Part shown: positions 6,853 through 15,212 of the stretch, piece by piece | Position numbering within the stretch: position 1 is the first letter of the stretch | Layout: the number at the start of each line of letters is the position of its first letter | The notes under the pieces: model-generated | What the model was told of the DNA's origin: nothing | The model's database searches: none | What the model saw: the letters and a program-made list of their open reading frames with translations, nothing else | DNA from: Phycisphaerae bacterium | GTDB lineage: Bacteria; Planctomycetota; Phycisphaerae; Phycisphaerales; SM1A02 | Direction of reading: 5' to 3' | Length of the DNA: 64,000 nucleotides | NCBI GenBank assembly: GCA_002717655.1 | Contig: PBAY01000011.1 | Span: forward strand, 1-64,000 | Position numbers and translations under genes: made by a program

Positions 6853-9352
6853 CGGTCATTCCCTCGGTCTCCTCAAGCATGGCTTCAGCCGCACTCAGAC
6901 CTGGAACTTCAAGTGCCCGTTCGTCACCGAGAAGAAGTTGAATGCGGGTCAGTGTCCGCTTGTTCAGTTCACCACGACGATATTGAAGCTGCTCACGCTT
7001 CATGTAGGCGTTCATGGAATTGCCATTGGGAGGCCAGGTCATTTCCTGCATGGAAGCTTCCTTGGCCATGACCAGCATGTCATCGGTGATTTCGCGATAC
7101 TTGCCTCGGTGATCAAGAATCAGCGTCTCCAATGATTGACGCTCGGTCGGCGTAATGCTGTCCAGCACCATCACCTTCTCAATGATTTCATCAAGGCTGT
7201 TGCGATCACTGAAGACATCCGGATAGGCGGACTTGTCGTACTCCTCACGGAATGGCCAGGCTGAACTCTCGGGCAATTCTGAGAGGAGCATTTCGATCGT
7301 ATCGCGATTGACCGTCGTCAGCCGCTGAGCCGTCTTGGACAGTTCGCCACGGCGCTTCTGGCGCAATTGCTCGATCTTTTCGCGCATCTCCGAGTCGTAG
7401 TCTTCATCACCGGACCAGAGACGTTGCTGGATACCCTGCAGCTTCTCCATCTGATCTCCAAGGAGTTCGACGTCGGGTGCAACCTGATCTTCATATTCCG
7501 CAAGCACGGCAATGATCTTGGTTCGTTGTGGGTCGGTCAGTTCAGCCGGATCAGAAGCCAGAATCAATGCAGGAACATCAATGAATGATTCAGGACGCTG
7601 ACGCAGTACCCAGTCACCTTGGCGCTGTGCGAGACGAACCCTTGCACGATCATGGGCACGACGAATGCTCTTGATCAATTCACCATTGACGGAAGGCGGC
7701 AATGACACCGAGAACTCGTCAAAGAAGCGATCTTCTCGAGTTGACAGCTTCGCGCGGTACTCGTCAGTGAGCGTATTGCGAATCTCACGCCGCTTCATCC
7801 AGCGACGACCGCCCTCTTCTTCCATGGCGTCGTATCTGGTTTCCAACTGCTCATCGAACTGCTCTGCCATGCCGTCATAGTCAGTCATGTAGTCACCATG
7901 CAATGCTTCGAGAATCGGCATGTCCGATTCAGACGCACCGACCCACAAGGCGAACTGAGTCGCCTGATCCATGGTCAGTGGAGGCAGTGGGAAATCATTG
8001 CCACGATTGCGCCAGCTGTCTCCACCACTATTACGGCCTCCACGACTGCCACCTCCACCACGGCTTCGTGACCAACGTGGACGTCCACGCGAGGACTCTT
8101 CCTTGCTGGCATTGAGCTCCTCAAGCTGGGACTCATTCAGCACGTTCTCAGCACGCTCTTTGGACTCTTCGCCCAGCTTCTCAGCCTTCTCACGTTGCCG
8201 ATCGATGTCTTCCTGAGCTTCGATGAGGGAATCATCCTCAAACTGTTCAATGGATCGATACGCTCGCTTCTCTTCGTAAGCACGTGCAATACGAGGTGCA
8301 ATCGAGGCGAAACCACTGTTCATCTGATTCTGGATGGCGGTCAACTGCTCGATCTGCCCAGGAGCGATTGATGGAAGATCCATGGCACGTCCAATGAAGT
8401 CCCTGGCATCAAAGACGGCCTGGCCAGCACGGGAATAGACACTTCGGTAATAGCGTTCCTGAAAGTCCAGAGCCTTGTCTGGCGGAAGTACGGGGAAGAT
8501 TTTGTTGTACGTGTCCCAGTTGAGCTTGCTGATCTTGGCAGCAGTCTCCTGAACAGGCACGGACTGGACATCGATGAGGGCCTTCATCTCCTCCTGCTTC
8601 TGTTCATCAGTGAACAGCGTCATCATCTCCATCATTTCCATGTCACGAAGACCCATTCGGTCAACTTCATCGAGAAGGAAGTCAATGACCTTCATCATGT
8701 CCGACTGAAGCCTTTTGCAATGGCGAACCAGTTCCTTTTCATACCCTCTCATGGGAACATGAACGGCTTCCATTTCCAGTTCCGAGAGATCCAATCGCTT
8801 GATCATGCTTTCAAAGTCAACATCAACACCACGATTCAAGTTCTCCACGGCTCTCAGATGAATGGTGCGATAGGCATCCGCACGTCGTCGAAAGCGAACA
8901 CGTTCAAGAGCTGCAAACTGATCCTCGGAAAGAACGCCCTGAACCTGACCGAAGAAACGTTCATCAATGCGTTCAAAGGCGTCCCAGACATCCAGTGCCG
9001 CTCGAATAAGTGATTCAATCTCCTTGCGAGGAGGGATGTCGAAGCTTCGGCCCCCTCGCATGCCCATGAAGTTCATGTTGCTTGAGATCGCGACACCACG
9101 ATCGACGAGCTTCTTGAGCTCACCTTCCTGAAGGTCATTGAAACGCTTCTCATAATCCTCGTGATACTCCAGGACGGCTTCCACCTGATTCGGGGAAAGC
9201 TTCAGTTCCTCTGCGATCGGCCTGAGCTCCTCTACCGAGATTGGCTGGACGAAAAACGGATACCGCTGAGCCTCAGCAATCTGTGGCCAGGCCAGAAGGC
9301 AGGCCAGCATGGCTAGGAAGAGGGACATGAGTGAACGGTTTGAATGAAACAT
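6845..9352 (-). CDS. Large exported, highly charged helical protein
   Basis: First gene of a seven-gene operon; 835 residues. The ATG at 9352 is chosen because GGAG stands just upstream and it opens a signal peptide (SLFLAMLACLLAWPQIAEAQ). The rest is rich in Glu, Lys, Arg, Asp and Gln with long amphipathic stretches, so mostly alpha-helical or coiled coil, resembling periplasmic Spy/heavy-metal-resistance-like helical repeats (ELKLSPNQVEAVLEYHEDYE, VLSEDQFAALERVRFRRR, LTDEYRAKLSTREDRFF). A low-complexity Gly/Arg/Ser linker (SRGGGGSRGGRNSGG) around residue 450 divides it into two similar helical halves. Repeated (L)(S/T)xxQ(x)xxLxxxxxxY(x)xx motifs hint at duplication of a CpxP/Spy-like unit. 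Function unknown; perhaps an envelope chaperone or scaffold. Confidence 0.75.
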   Translation of the reverse strand: MFHSNRSLMSLFLAMLACLLAWPQIAEAQRYPFFVQPISVEELRPIAEELKLSPNQVEAVLEYHEDYEKRFNDLQEGELKKLVDRGVAISSNMNFMGMRGGRSFDIPPRKEIESLIRAALDVWDAFERIDERFFGQVQGVLSEDQFAALERVRFRRRADAYRTIHLRAVENLNRGVDVDFESMIKRLDLSELEMEAVHVPMRGYEKELVRHCKRLQSDMMKVIDFLLDEVDRMGLRDMEMMEMMTLFTDEQKQEEMKALIDVQSVPVQETAAKISKLNWDTYNKIFPVLPPDKALDFQERYYRSVYSRAGQAVFDARDFIGRAMDLPSIAPGQIEQLTAIQNQMNSGFASIAPRIARAYEEKRAYRSIEQFEDDSLIEAQEDIDRQREKAEKLGEESKERAENVLNESQLEELNASKEESSRGRPRWSRSRGGGGSRGGRNSGGDSWRNRGNDFPLPPLTMDQATQFALWVGASESDMPILEALHGDYMTDYDGMAEQFDEQLETRYDAMEEEGGRRWMKRREIRNTLTDEYRAKLSTREDRFFDEFSVSLPPSVNGELIKSIRRAHDRARVRLAQRQGDWVLRQRPESFIDVPALILASDPAELTDPQRTKIIAVLAEYEDQVAPDVELLGDQMEKLQGIQQRLWSGDEDYDSEMREKIEQLRQKRRGELSKTAQRLTTVNRDTIEMLLSELPESSAWPFREEYDKSAYPDVFSDRNSLDEIIEKVMVLDSITPTERQSLETLILDHRGKYREITDDMLVMAKEASMQEMTWPPNGNSMNAYMKREQLQYRRGELNKRTLTRIQLLLGDERALEVPGLSAAEAMLEETEGMTGG

Positions 9353-9477
9353 GGTCAGCTCCGAGGAGTCTCGAGGGTCAAGTTCATGATCTTGGAGGCA
9401 CCCATGATAGCCCCTGAAAGGCATTAGTTTGAGGCATATGGGGACATTCCTACGCATTCAAACATGCGAAATCAAAA

Positions 9478-9503
9478 GGGACGGAATCATCGATTCCGCC
9501 CCC
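9478..9503 (-). terminator. Rho-independent terminator after the B12-fold gene
   Basis: On the minus strand GGGGCGGAAT, a five-base loop, and ATTCCGTCCC form a ten-pair stem with one mismatch, followed by CTTTTGATTT. It lies 33 bases past the stop of the 9536-10240 gene and before the large exported-protein operon, so it should separate the two transcripts. Confidence 0.75.
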
Positions 9504-9535
9504 ATTTGAGGTTCAACTTATTTATTTGCTTCAAA

Positions 9536-10240
9536 TCAGGCCGCCAGAGCGTCCCCACGCCGCCTTCCGACGGTTCGCTGTTCGGGTGTTGCCCGCTGAT
9601 GAGCCTTGGTCTCAAGGCATTCAACCAGCTCACGGGGGGTACTCGCCCACACATCCGCTCCAATTTCCTCCGCCAGACCTTCAGCTCGATTGAAGACACC
9701 ACCACCTACGGCGATCTGCATTGAATCACAGGCTCCGATGTCTCGAATGGTATCGATGAGGATACGGATGTTCGGGGCGTCAGATGCCGCAGAGGAGAAC
9801 AGGAGCAGGACATCGGGCTTGCGGGTATTGACCTCTTCCATGATCTCATCCCAGCTGACACCACCACCTCCGAAGTTCACGGTATAGCCGTCGGCTTCAG
9901 CAAGGTCTGCAACCATCTGGGCTGCAAGATCATCGACCTCAGTTTCTCCGCAGAAAAGCATCACACTGCGTCCACGGGACTCCTGCTGCTGGTAGGCAGC
10001 CTGTGCCTGATCCACCATGCTGCGAAGCAGGCGAGTGGCATAGTGGTGCGCCAAGCTGGCAAGCTTGTCTTCACGGTAGAGCGTATTGATCATCTCCAGC
10101 AGTGGCCAGTAGCACTCATGAGTAATGTCCTCAGGCCGAACACCCATTCCCAGGTATTCATTGACGATGGCCCGAGCATTCATCCGGTCACCAGTGACCA
10201 GTACCGGAAACAACCTTTCCTTCATTGCTTCGAAGTTCAC
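9536..10240 (-). CDS. Cobalamin (B12)-binding-fold protein, DxHxxG motif degenerate
   Basis: A 234-aa soluble protein. The N-terminal half resembles the helical B12-binding-2 cap (VLVTGDRMNARAIVNEYL, ITHECYWPLLEMINTLYRE, LASLAHHYATRLLRSMV). The C-terminal half (about residues 95-215) is a Rossmann-like cobalamin domain: SVMLFCGETEVDD, AQMVADLAEADGYTVNFGG, RKPDVLLLF, then VGGGVFNR and IGADVWASTPRELVE. The position normally occupied by DxHxxG reads E-V-D-D-L-A, so the His that ligates cobalt is missing. The GTG start at 10240 is chosen for an ideal AGGAG seven bases upstream; an ATG at 10387 would add an unconvincing N-terminus. There is no DNA-binding MerR domain. It may be a sensor, a corrinoid-protein relative, or a non-B12 derivative. 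Confidence 0.8.
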   Translation of the reverse strand: MNFEAMKERLFPVLVTGDRMNARAIVNEYLGMGVRPEDITHECYWPLLEMINTLYREDKLASLAHHYATRLLRSMVDQAQAAYQQQESRGRSVMLFCGETEVDDLAAQMVADLAEADGYTVNFGGGGVSWDEIMEEVNTRKPDVLLLFSSAASDAPNIRILIDTIRDIGACDSMQIAVGGGVFNRAEGLAEEIGADVWASTPRELVECLETKAHQRATPEQRTVGRRRGDALAA

Positions 10241-10251
10241 CTTTTCGCTCC

Positions 10252-10272
10252 TTAACGCCTCAGGCGTGTTAA
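10252..10272. promoter_or_regulatory. Inverted repeat abutting the ribosome-binding site of the B12-fold gene
   Basis: TTAAC-GCCT-C-AGGC-(GT)-GTTAA can fold as a nine-pair hairpin with a two-base bulge, or serve as a dyad operator. It touches the AGGAG (10248-10252) of the downstream minus-strand gene, a position suited to translational or transcriptional control. Confidence 0.4.
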
Positions 10273-10461
10273 TCCAGAAATCCTTCCCGTCTTCCGCCTC
10301 CAATGAGCCCGTCGCTCTGGAGCCAGGTGCTGACGGCAACCGCGTCCAAGGGTGACAATCGAGTACATGGCACTTCATGCTGGACAAAGTCGGAAAGAGA
10401 GCGGGAAACTTCGTTACCGGACCGGAAACGCGCAGGTATTGCCGGATATGCGGACAGTCAC

Positions 10462-10496
10462 GGCTTCAGAAAGCCCAGAATGGGCATTCTGAAGCC
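10462..10496 (-). terminator. Strong hairpin downstream of asnS
   Basis: GGCTTCAGAA and TTCTGAAGCC form a ten-pair stem, extended inside by GCCC/GGGC after an A-A mismatch, with a five-base loop. It lies 44 bases past the asnS stop. No U-run follows on the minus strand, so it may stop transcription inefficiently or stabilise the 3' end. Confidence 0.55.
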
Positions 10497-10540
10497 AGGC
10501 CTGATGCATGGACTGAACTGGAATCCGAGGTTCCAGACCT

Positions 10541-11965
10541 CTAGAAGGTGGCGGTGTTGGGCGTCCGGGGGAACGGGATCAGGTCACGGACATTCGCCAT
10601 GCCGGTCGCATAAGCCAATGTCCGCTCCAATCCAAGCCCGAAACCGGCATGGGGAACCGTTCCGTACTTCCTGAGATCCCGATACCACCAGTAGTCAGCA
10701 GGATCCAGATTCATCTCCCCGATTCGACGATCCAGAACGTCCAATCGCTCTTCACGCTGTGCACCACCGATGATTTCACCGATTCCCGGTGCCAGAACAT
10801 CCATGGCCGCAACCGTCTTCTCATCATCATTGAGCCGCATGTAGAAGGCCTTGATGTCCTTGGGATAGTTCATCACGACGATGGGACGCCCCACATGTGT
10901 CTCCATCAACCAGCGTTCATGCTCGGACTGGAGGTCGATTCCCCAGGAAACCGGGAAATCGAACTTCGTACCCTTCGCGACTGCGGCCTCAAGATGAGCG
11001 ATCGCCTCGGTGTATTCCATCCGCTCGAAGGCTGCCTTGGTGAAATTCTCAAGCCGCTCGATGCAGCCGGGATCAATCCGCTTGTTGAAGAAGTCCATGT
11101 CATCAGGAAGCGCATCCAGCAGGTCCGCGAAGATGTACTTGAGGAAGTCCTCGGCGAGATCAGCATCATCATTGAGATCCGCAAAGGCGATCTCAGGCTC
11201 GACCATCCAGAATTCAGCCAGATGACGTGAGGTGTTGGAATTCTCAGCACGGAAGGTCGGGCCAAAGGTGTAGACCTTCGACAGAGCCAGACAATAGGCC
11301 TCGACATTCAACTGACCTGAAACCGTCAGGTTGGTCTCTTTGCCGAAGAAGTCCTGCGAGACATCGACCTCTCCATCTTCGTTCATGGGAACATTCGCAA
11401 GATCGAGCGTGGAAACCCGGAACATTTCTCCTGCACCTTCACAGTCACTGCCGGTGATGATCGGCGTGTGGATCCATGAAAAACCATTGGACTGGAAGTA
11501 ACGATGAATGGCATCGGAAATTCGATTGCGCACCCGAGCCACGGCACTGAACGTGTTTGTTCGAGGACGAAGATGGGCCACTTCACGCAGATACTCGAAG
11601 GTGTGTCGCTTCGCTGGCACCGGGTACGTGTCAGGATCCTCAACCCATCCAACAACCTCGACACCTGAAGCCAGAATCTCAAGCGACTGACCCTTGCCCT
11701 GAGAGACCGCCAGTTTGCCCGTCACATCCACGGCACAAGCCGTGGTCAGACGCTGGATCTCATCCTGATAGTTCTCGAGCGTTGACTCTGCCACAACCTG
11801 AACAGGATCAAAGCAACTGCCGTCATGCACATTGAGAAATGACAAGCCAGCTTTGGAATCACGACGCGTTCGGATCCAGCCCTGCACTCGAACAGGATCA
11901 CCTTCAACACCGGCCTTCCCTGAAAGAACATCGGCCACGCTGCTGGGTTTCAAGGGCTGGGTCAT
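10541..11965 (-). CDS. asnS: Asparaginyl-tRNA synthetase
   Basis: A 474-aa class IIb synthetase that charges tRNA-Asn with asparagine. The N-terminal OB-fold anticodon domain covers about residues 10-110 ([19 protein letters not shown], the typical class IIb opening). Class II motif 2 is [21 protein letters not shown] and motif 3 is [21 protein letters not shown]. The NKRID segment and the length match bacterial AsnRS rather than AspRS. The ATG at 11965 is chosen because AGGAG sits seven bases upstream and the family normally begins near here; an upstream in-frame extension lacks similarity. Presence of AsnRS indicates direct Asn-tRNA charging. A strong hairpin follows the gene. Confidence 0.95.
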   Translation of the reverse strand: MTQPLKPSSVADVLSGKAGVEGDPVRVQGWIRTRRDSKAGLSFLNVHDGSCFDPVQVVAESTLENYQDEIQRLTTACAVDVTGKLAVSQGKGQSLEILASGVEVVGWVEDPDTYPVPAKRHTFEYLREVAHLRPRTNTFSAVARVRNRISDAIHRYFQSNGFSWIHTPIITGSDCEGAGEMFRVSTLDLANVPMNEDGEVDVSQDFFGKETNLTVSGQLNVEAYCLALSKVYTFGPTFRAENSNTSRHLAEFWMVEPEIAFADLNDDADLAEDFLKYIFADLLDALPDDMDFFNKRIDPGCIERLENFTKAAFERMEYTEAIAHLEAAVAKGTKFDFPVSWGIDLQSEHERWLMETHVGRPIVVMNYPKDIKAFYMRLNDDEKTVAAMDVLAPGIGEIIGGAQREERLDVLDRRIGEMNLDPADYWWYRDLRKYGTVPHAGFGLGLERTLAYATGMANVRDLIPFPRTPNTATF

Positions 11966-12140
11966 CTGCACACTCCTGCTGTGTATTGGTTGCTTCCATG
12001 AGCTCATGAAAGCTCGAGCACGGGAGTATCGCGACCCAACCGAGCTCAGGCAAGGCTCTGATCTCGATCTTGACTCCGCCATATTGGCAGGTTCCAAGGC
12101 CCCCCTCGAGGCCCCTTGTCAGCAAATTTGCCGGGCGTGA

Positions 12141-12187
12141 TGCCTGAGACCCCCTTGAAGGCCTCTGGCGTATCGAGCCCTCAGGCA
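12141..12187. repeat. Inverted repeat in the asnS/receiver-gene spacer
   Basis: TGCCTGAG (12141-12148) is repeated inverted as CTCAGGCA (12180-12187), separated by 31 bases that contain a small CCTT-GA-AGG hairpin. It lies in the 328-base non-coding space between the divergent genes asnS (start 11965) and the receiver-like gene (start 12294). No T-box or other known riboswitch is recognisable; nothing else stands out in this spacer. Confidence 0.35.
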
Positions 12188-12293
12188 CGATCCTTGCCCA
12201 TCTGGAATAGGTCTGAAACCTTCAGGCCCCAGATTTGGATCCACTTTGATGATGACTGCTCACAACACCCCACACGCAGGCCAGGAATCCGAC

Positions 12294-12770
12294 ATGGCCC
12301 GCAGCCAGCCAAGGCTCAACCTGCTGTTGACCTACGGTGGTTGGCGTGAACACCCTGCAGTTCTTCAACTCCCGCGATTGTTGACCCCCATGGGCATTCG
12401 AGCCATGCAGGCTGATACGGGTGACGAAGCCGCACGGATCATCGGACAGGAGCCCGTGCACATCGCTGTCGTGGATCTGGAGATACCGATTGACACGAAC
12501 GCCAGCTTGGGTCGTCCCCCACGAACAGGCGGGCCTCGGCTTCTTCAACTGCTCCGTCGCCTTGAAACACCACCACCGACGATCGTGGTGAAACCGCGAC
12601 ACGGCTCGGCTCGTGAACATGCACGAAGTCTTTCGCAGTCACTCCGGGAAGGCGCCTTTGCGGTGCTGGACCGACCATTGGAACTGGAATCACTGCTTGA
12701 CGTTCTGCGTCGAGTACTTCATCGACATTACCGAGATGGCTGGCCTACGACGGGCCAACCTGGAATCTAG
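12294..12770 (+). CDS. Degenerate receiver-domain protein upstream of groES
   Basis: A 158-aa protein with a receiver-like plan: strand LNLLLTYG, helix region, IAVVDLEIP with an Asp at the phospho-acceptor position, TIVVKPRHGS at strand 4 and GAFAVLDRPLELESLLDVLRRVL at the end. The acidic pair after the first strand is missing, the strand-4 Thr/Ser is replaced, and the invariant Lys before Pro is Arg, so it is probably not phosphorylated like a normal receiver. An insertion of Pro/Arg/Gly residues follows the Asp. AGGA about eight bases before 12294 supports this start; ATGs at 12249-12252 would add 14-15 residues. It lies 74 bases upstream of groES and may be cotranscribed. Function unknown. 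Confidence 0.65.
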   Translation: MARSQPRLNLLLTYGGWREHPAVLQLPRLLTPMGIRAMQADTGDEAARIIGQEPVHIAVVDLEIPIDTNASLGRPPRTGGPRLLQLLRRLETPPPTIVVKPRHGSAREHARSLSQSLREGAFAVLDRPLELESLLDVLRRVLHRHYRDGWPTTGQPGI

Positions 12771-12844
12771 ACAAGGCAAGCCACACTCTATTGCTGCAAG
12801 GCAGCCAGTTCGTGGCGAGGGAAGGACACAGGAGAACTCAAATC

Positions 12845-13138
12845 ATGAAGGTCAAACCACTGGGCGACAAGTTGATCGTAAAACGATCCGAAGCGGTTGA
12901 TCGAACCGAATCCGGGATCTACCTTCCCGAATCCGCCAAGGACAAGCCACGTGAAGGCAAGATCATTGCGGTTGGCAATGGAAACCTGAACAAGGAAACA
13001 GGTCAGTATCTGGATTTCACCGTCAAGAAAGGTGACCGCGTCATCTTCTCTTCCTATGCAGGAACCGAGATCAAGATCGATGGCGAGGAATACCTCATCA
13101 TGACCGAGGATGACATCCTCGGAACGATCGACGGCTGA
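12845..13138 (+). CDS. groES: Co-chaperonin GroES
   Basis: A 97-aa protein, the usual family length, starting at the ATG preceded by CAGGAGAAC. It has the GroES beta-barrel and mobile loop: KPLGDKLIVKRSEAVDRTESGIYLPESA, PREGKIIAVGNG, VKKGDRVIFSSYAGTEIKIDGEEY and the terminal MTEDDILG. It caps the GroEL folding chamber in an ATP-dependent cycle. Genes for a 74-aa protein and GroEL follow. No CIRCE element (TTAGCACTC-N9-GAGTGCTAA) is seen upstream, so HrcA-type control is not evident. Confidence 0.97.
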   Translation: MKVKPLGDKLIVKRSEAVDRTESGIYLPESAKDKPREGKIIAVGNGNLNKETGQYLDFTVKKGDRVIFSSYAGTEIKIDGEEYLIMTEDDILGTIDG

Positions 13139-13164
13139 AACTGAAGCAGAGAAGGAACGAAAGA

Positions 13165-13389
13165 ATGGAACGCGGACCCATCATGAGAGTACTGGCGGAG
13201 ATCAAGGGCACATCCAAGTCCCTTCGCCTGTCACTTCAAGGCAGGGAAACACCCGTTGAGATCGAGCAGGTCATGGAAGCCGTGGAGCTCCACAGCGCCA
13301 ATGGCATCAGGATCACGACGGCCAAGAATGACATCTGGCTTGATGCCAGCCATGTCTCCGCGATTTGGCATACCAGAGACGAAGGCTGA
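13165..13389 (+). CDS. Small unknown protein between groES and groL
   Basis: Not recognised. It encodes 74 residues (68 if the second ATG at 13183 is used), 26 bases after groES and 60 bases before groL, on the same strand, with GAAGGAACG before the first ATG. Predicted content is alternating short strands and one helix: MRVLAEIKG, SLRLSLQGRETPVEIE, a helix around QVMEAVELHS, then GIRITTAKNDIWLDASHVSAIW. The final strand pair, residue of small beta domains where a substrate or ligand loop ends in a V-x-x-I hydrophobic strand, resembles FlbD-like small proteins only in outline. Codon use matches the neighbours. Its placement inside the groESL operon makes a chaperonin-linked role possible. Confidence 0.65.
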   Translation: MERGPIMRVLAEIKGTSKSLRLSLQGRETPVEIEQVMEAVELHSANGIRITTAKNDIWLDASHVSAIWHTRDEG

Positions 13390-13449
13390 CTGACGTCTCG
13401 GAACACAGAAGACCCGCGGGAACCGCCCGCGTGAAGGAAGGATAGAAAC

Positions 13450-15081
13450 ATGGCTGCGAAGCAGATTGCCTACGACATCGATGCCCGGGAGCGCATGCTC
13501 AGAGGTATCCAGAAACTCGCCAAGGCGGTGAAGACCACGCTTGGCCCCTCCGGACGCGTCGTCGTTCTGGAGAAGTCATTCGGCGCCCCCAACGTCACCA
13601 AAGACGGTGTCACGGTTGCCAAAGAGATTGAACTTGAAGATGCCTATGAGAACATGGGCGCCCAGATGGTCAAGGAAGTCGCCTCCAAATCCTCCAAGGA
13701 TGCTGGCGATGGAACAACCACAGCAACGGTCTACGCAGAAGCCATCTTCACGGAAGGCCTGAAGAACATCACGGCCGGCGCCAACGCCACCATGGTGAAG
13801 CGAGGAATCGACCGTGCGGTGGAATCCGTATGTGAAGAACTTGCTTCCATGTCCAACCCCGTGAAGTCCTCCAATGAGATCGCTCAGGTCGGCACCTGTG
13901 CTGCCAATCAGGACAAGAGCGTGGGCGACATCATCGCCAAGGCCATGGACAAGGTCGGCAAGGATGGAGTCATTACGGTCGAAGAAGGTTCCAGCCTGGA
14001 CACGACGGTTGAACTTGTCGAAGGCATGCAGTTCGACAAGGGCTATCTCAGTCCACACTTCGTAACCGATGCCGCTTCGATGGAAGCCGTTCTCGAGGAT
14101 TGCTACGTCCTGATCCACGAGAAGAAGATCTCTTCCGCAAAGGATCTGATTCCGATCCTCGGCAAGGTCGCCGAAAGCGGCAAGAGCCTGCTGATCGTTG
14201 CTGAAGATGTCGATGGAGAAGCCCTTGCGACACTGGTCGTGAACCGCCTCCGCGGCGTGCTGAAGGTTGTAGCAGTCAAGGCACCGGGCTTCGGCGATCG
14301 CCGCAAGGCCATGCTGGATGACATCGCGATCCTCACTGGCGGCACCGCCGTCATGGAAGAGCTCGGAATGGACCTCGAGACTCTCTCATTGAAGGAACTC
14401 GGTCGAGCCAAGAAGATCACCGTGGACAAGGACAACACCACGATCATCGAAGGTACCGGCAAGTCAAGCGACATCAAGGGCCGCATTGATCAGATCCGTG
14501 CCCAGCTGGATGCCACTTCCTCCGACTACGACAAGGAAAAACTCCAGGAGCGACTGGCCAAACTGGCTGGCGGTGTGGCCCAGATCAATGTCGGTGCTGC
14601 CACCGAAGTCGAAATGCAGGAGAAGAAGGCCCGCGTCGAAGATGCACTTCATGCCTGCCGTGCAGCCGTTGAAGAGGGCGTCCTCCCTGGTGGTGGCGTC
14701 GCCGTCATGCGTGCACGTCGCGCCCTTGAAGATTGCCGCAAGAAAGCTCGTGGCGATGAAAAGCTCGGGGTCGAGATCATTGGCCGAGCAATGGCTGCAC
14801 CAATTCGTCAGATCGCAGAGAACTGCGGCGTTGAAGGTTCAATCGTTGCCCAGAAGATCGAAGAGAGCAAAGAGGACAACTTCGGCTTCAATGCACTCAC
14901 GCGGGAATATGAAAATCTCGTGAAAGCCGGCGTCATTGTTCCGACCAAGGTTGAGCGAGTCGCACTACAGAATGCCGCAAGCATCTCTGGGCTGCTGCTG
15001 ACAACCGACTGTGCCATCACGGAACTGAAGGAAAAGAAGGACAAGCCAGGTGGCGGCGGCATGGACGACATGGACTATTGA
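13450..15081 (+). CDS. groL: Chaperonin GroEL
   Basis: A 543-aa type I chaperonin, the expected length. Diagnostic segments are the N-terminal [31 protein letters not shown], the ATP-binding [11 protein letters not shown] near residue 86, the apical-domain stretch with [23 protein letters not shown], and [15 protein letters not shown]. It forms the double-ring folding chamber with GroES. The C-terminus is [10 protein letters not shown], a short Gly tail instead of repeated GGM units. GTGAAGGAAGGATAG precedes the ATG. A 15-pair terminator hairpin follows at 15110-15143, so groES, the 74-aa gene and groL probably form one transcript. Confidence 0.98.
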   Translation: MAAKQIAYDIDARERMLRGIQKLAKAVKTTLGPSGRVVVLEKSFGAPNVTKDGVTVAKEIELEDAYENMGAQMVKEVASKSSKDAGDGTTTATVYAEAIFTEGLKNITAGANATMVKRGIDRAVESVCEELASMSNPVKSSNEIAQVGTCAANQDKSVGDIIAKAMDKVGKDGVITVEEGSSLDTTVELVEGMQFDKGYLSPHFVTDAASMEAVLEDCYVLIHEKKISSAKDLIPILGKVAESGKSLLIVAEDVDGEALATLVVNRLRGVLKVVAVKAPGFGDRRKAMLDDIAILTGGTAVMEELGMDLETLSLKELGRAKKITVDKDNTTIIEGTGKSSDIKGRIDQIRAQLDATSSDYDKEKLQERLAKLAGGVAQINVGAATEVEMQEKKARVEDALHACRAAVEEGVLPGGGVAVMRARRALEDCRKKARGDEKLGVEIIGRAMAAPIRQIAENCGVEGSIVAQKIEESKEDNFGFNALTREYENLVKAGVIVPTKVERVALQNAASISGLLLTTDCAITELKEKKDKPGGGGMDDMDY

Positions 15082-15109
15082 GTCCTGACTCCAGCAATTC
15101 ATGCATTTC

Positions 15110-15143
15110 AGCGAGGTCGTGTTCGAATGAACACGGCCTCGCT
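15110..15143 (+). terminator. Terminator after groL
   Basis: AGCGAGGTCGTGTTC and GAACACGGCCTCGCT form a 15-pair stem with one T-G wobble and a GAAT loop, then TTTGCTTTG. It starts 28 bases past the groL stop. Confidence 0.85.
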
Positions 15144-15192
15144 TTGCTTTGAAGAACCTCCTCCAGGACCACCGCTCGAGGGCTCACCTCGC

Positions 15193-15198
15193 TACAGT
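15193..15198 (+). promoter_or_regulatory. Candidate -10 element of the rnd gene
   Basis: GCTACAGT ends 14 bases before the ATG at 15213, which would leave a leader of only about eight bases. The same GNTACA(A/G)T core recurs before several other genes in the window; no good -35 hexamer is visible. Confidence 0.35.
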
Positions 15199-15212
15199 GG
15201 CACGCAACCATC

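Noticed and set aside
12700-12845. CIRCE operator before groES
   Set aside because: No TTAGCACTC/GAGTGCTAA dyad is present between 12700 and 12845.
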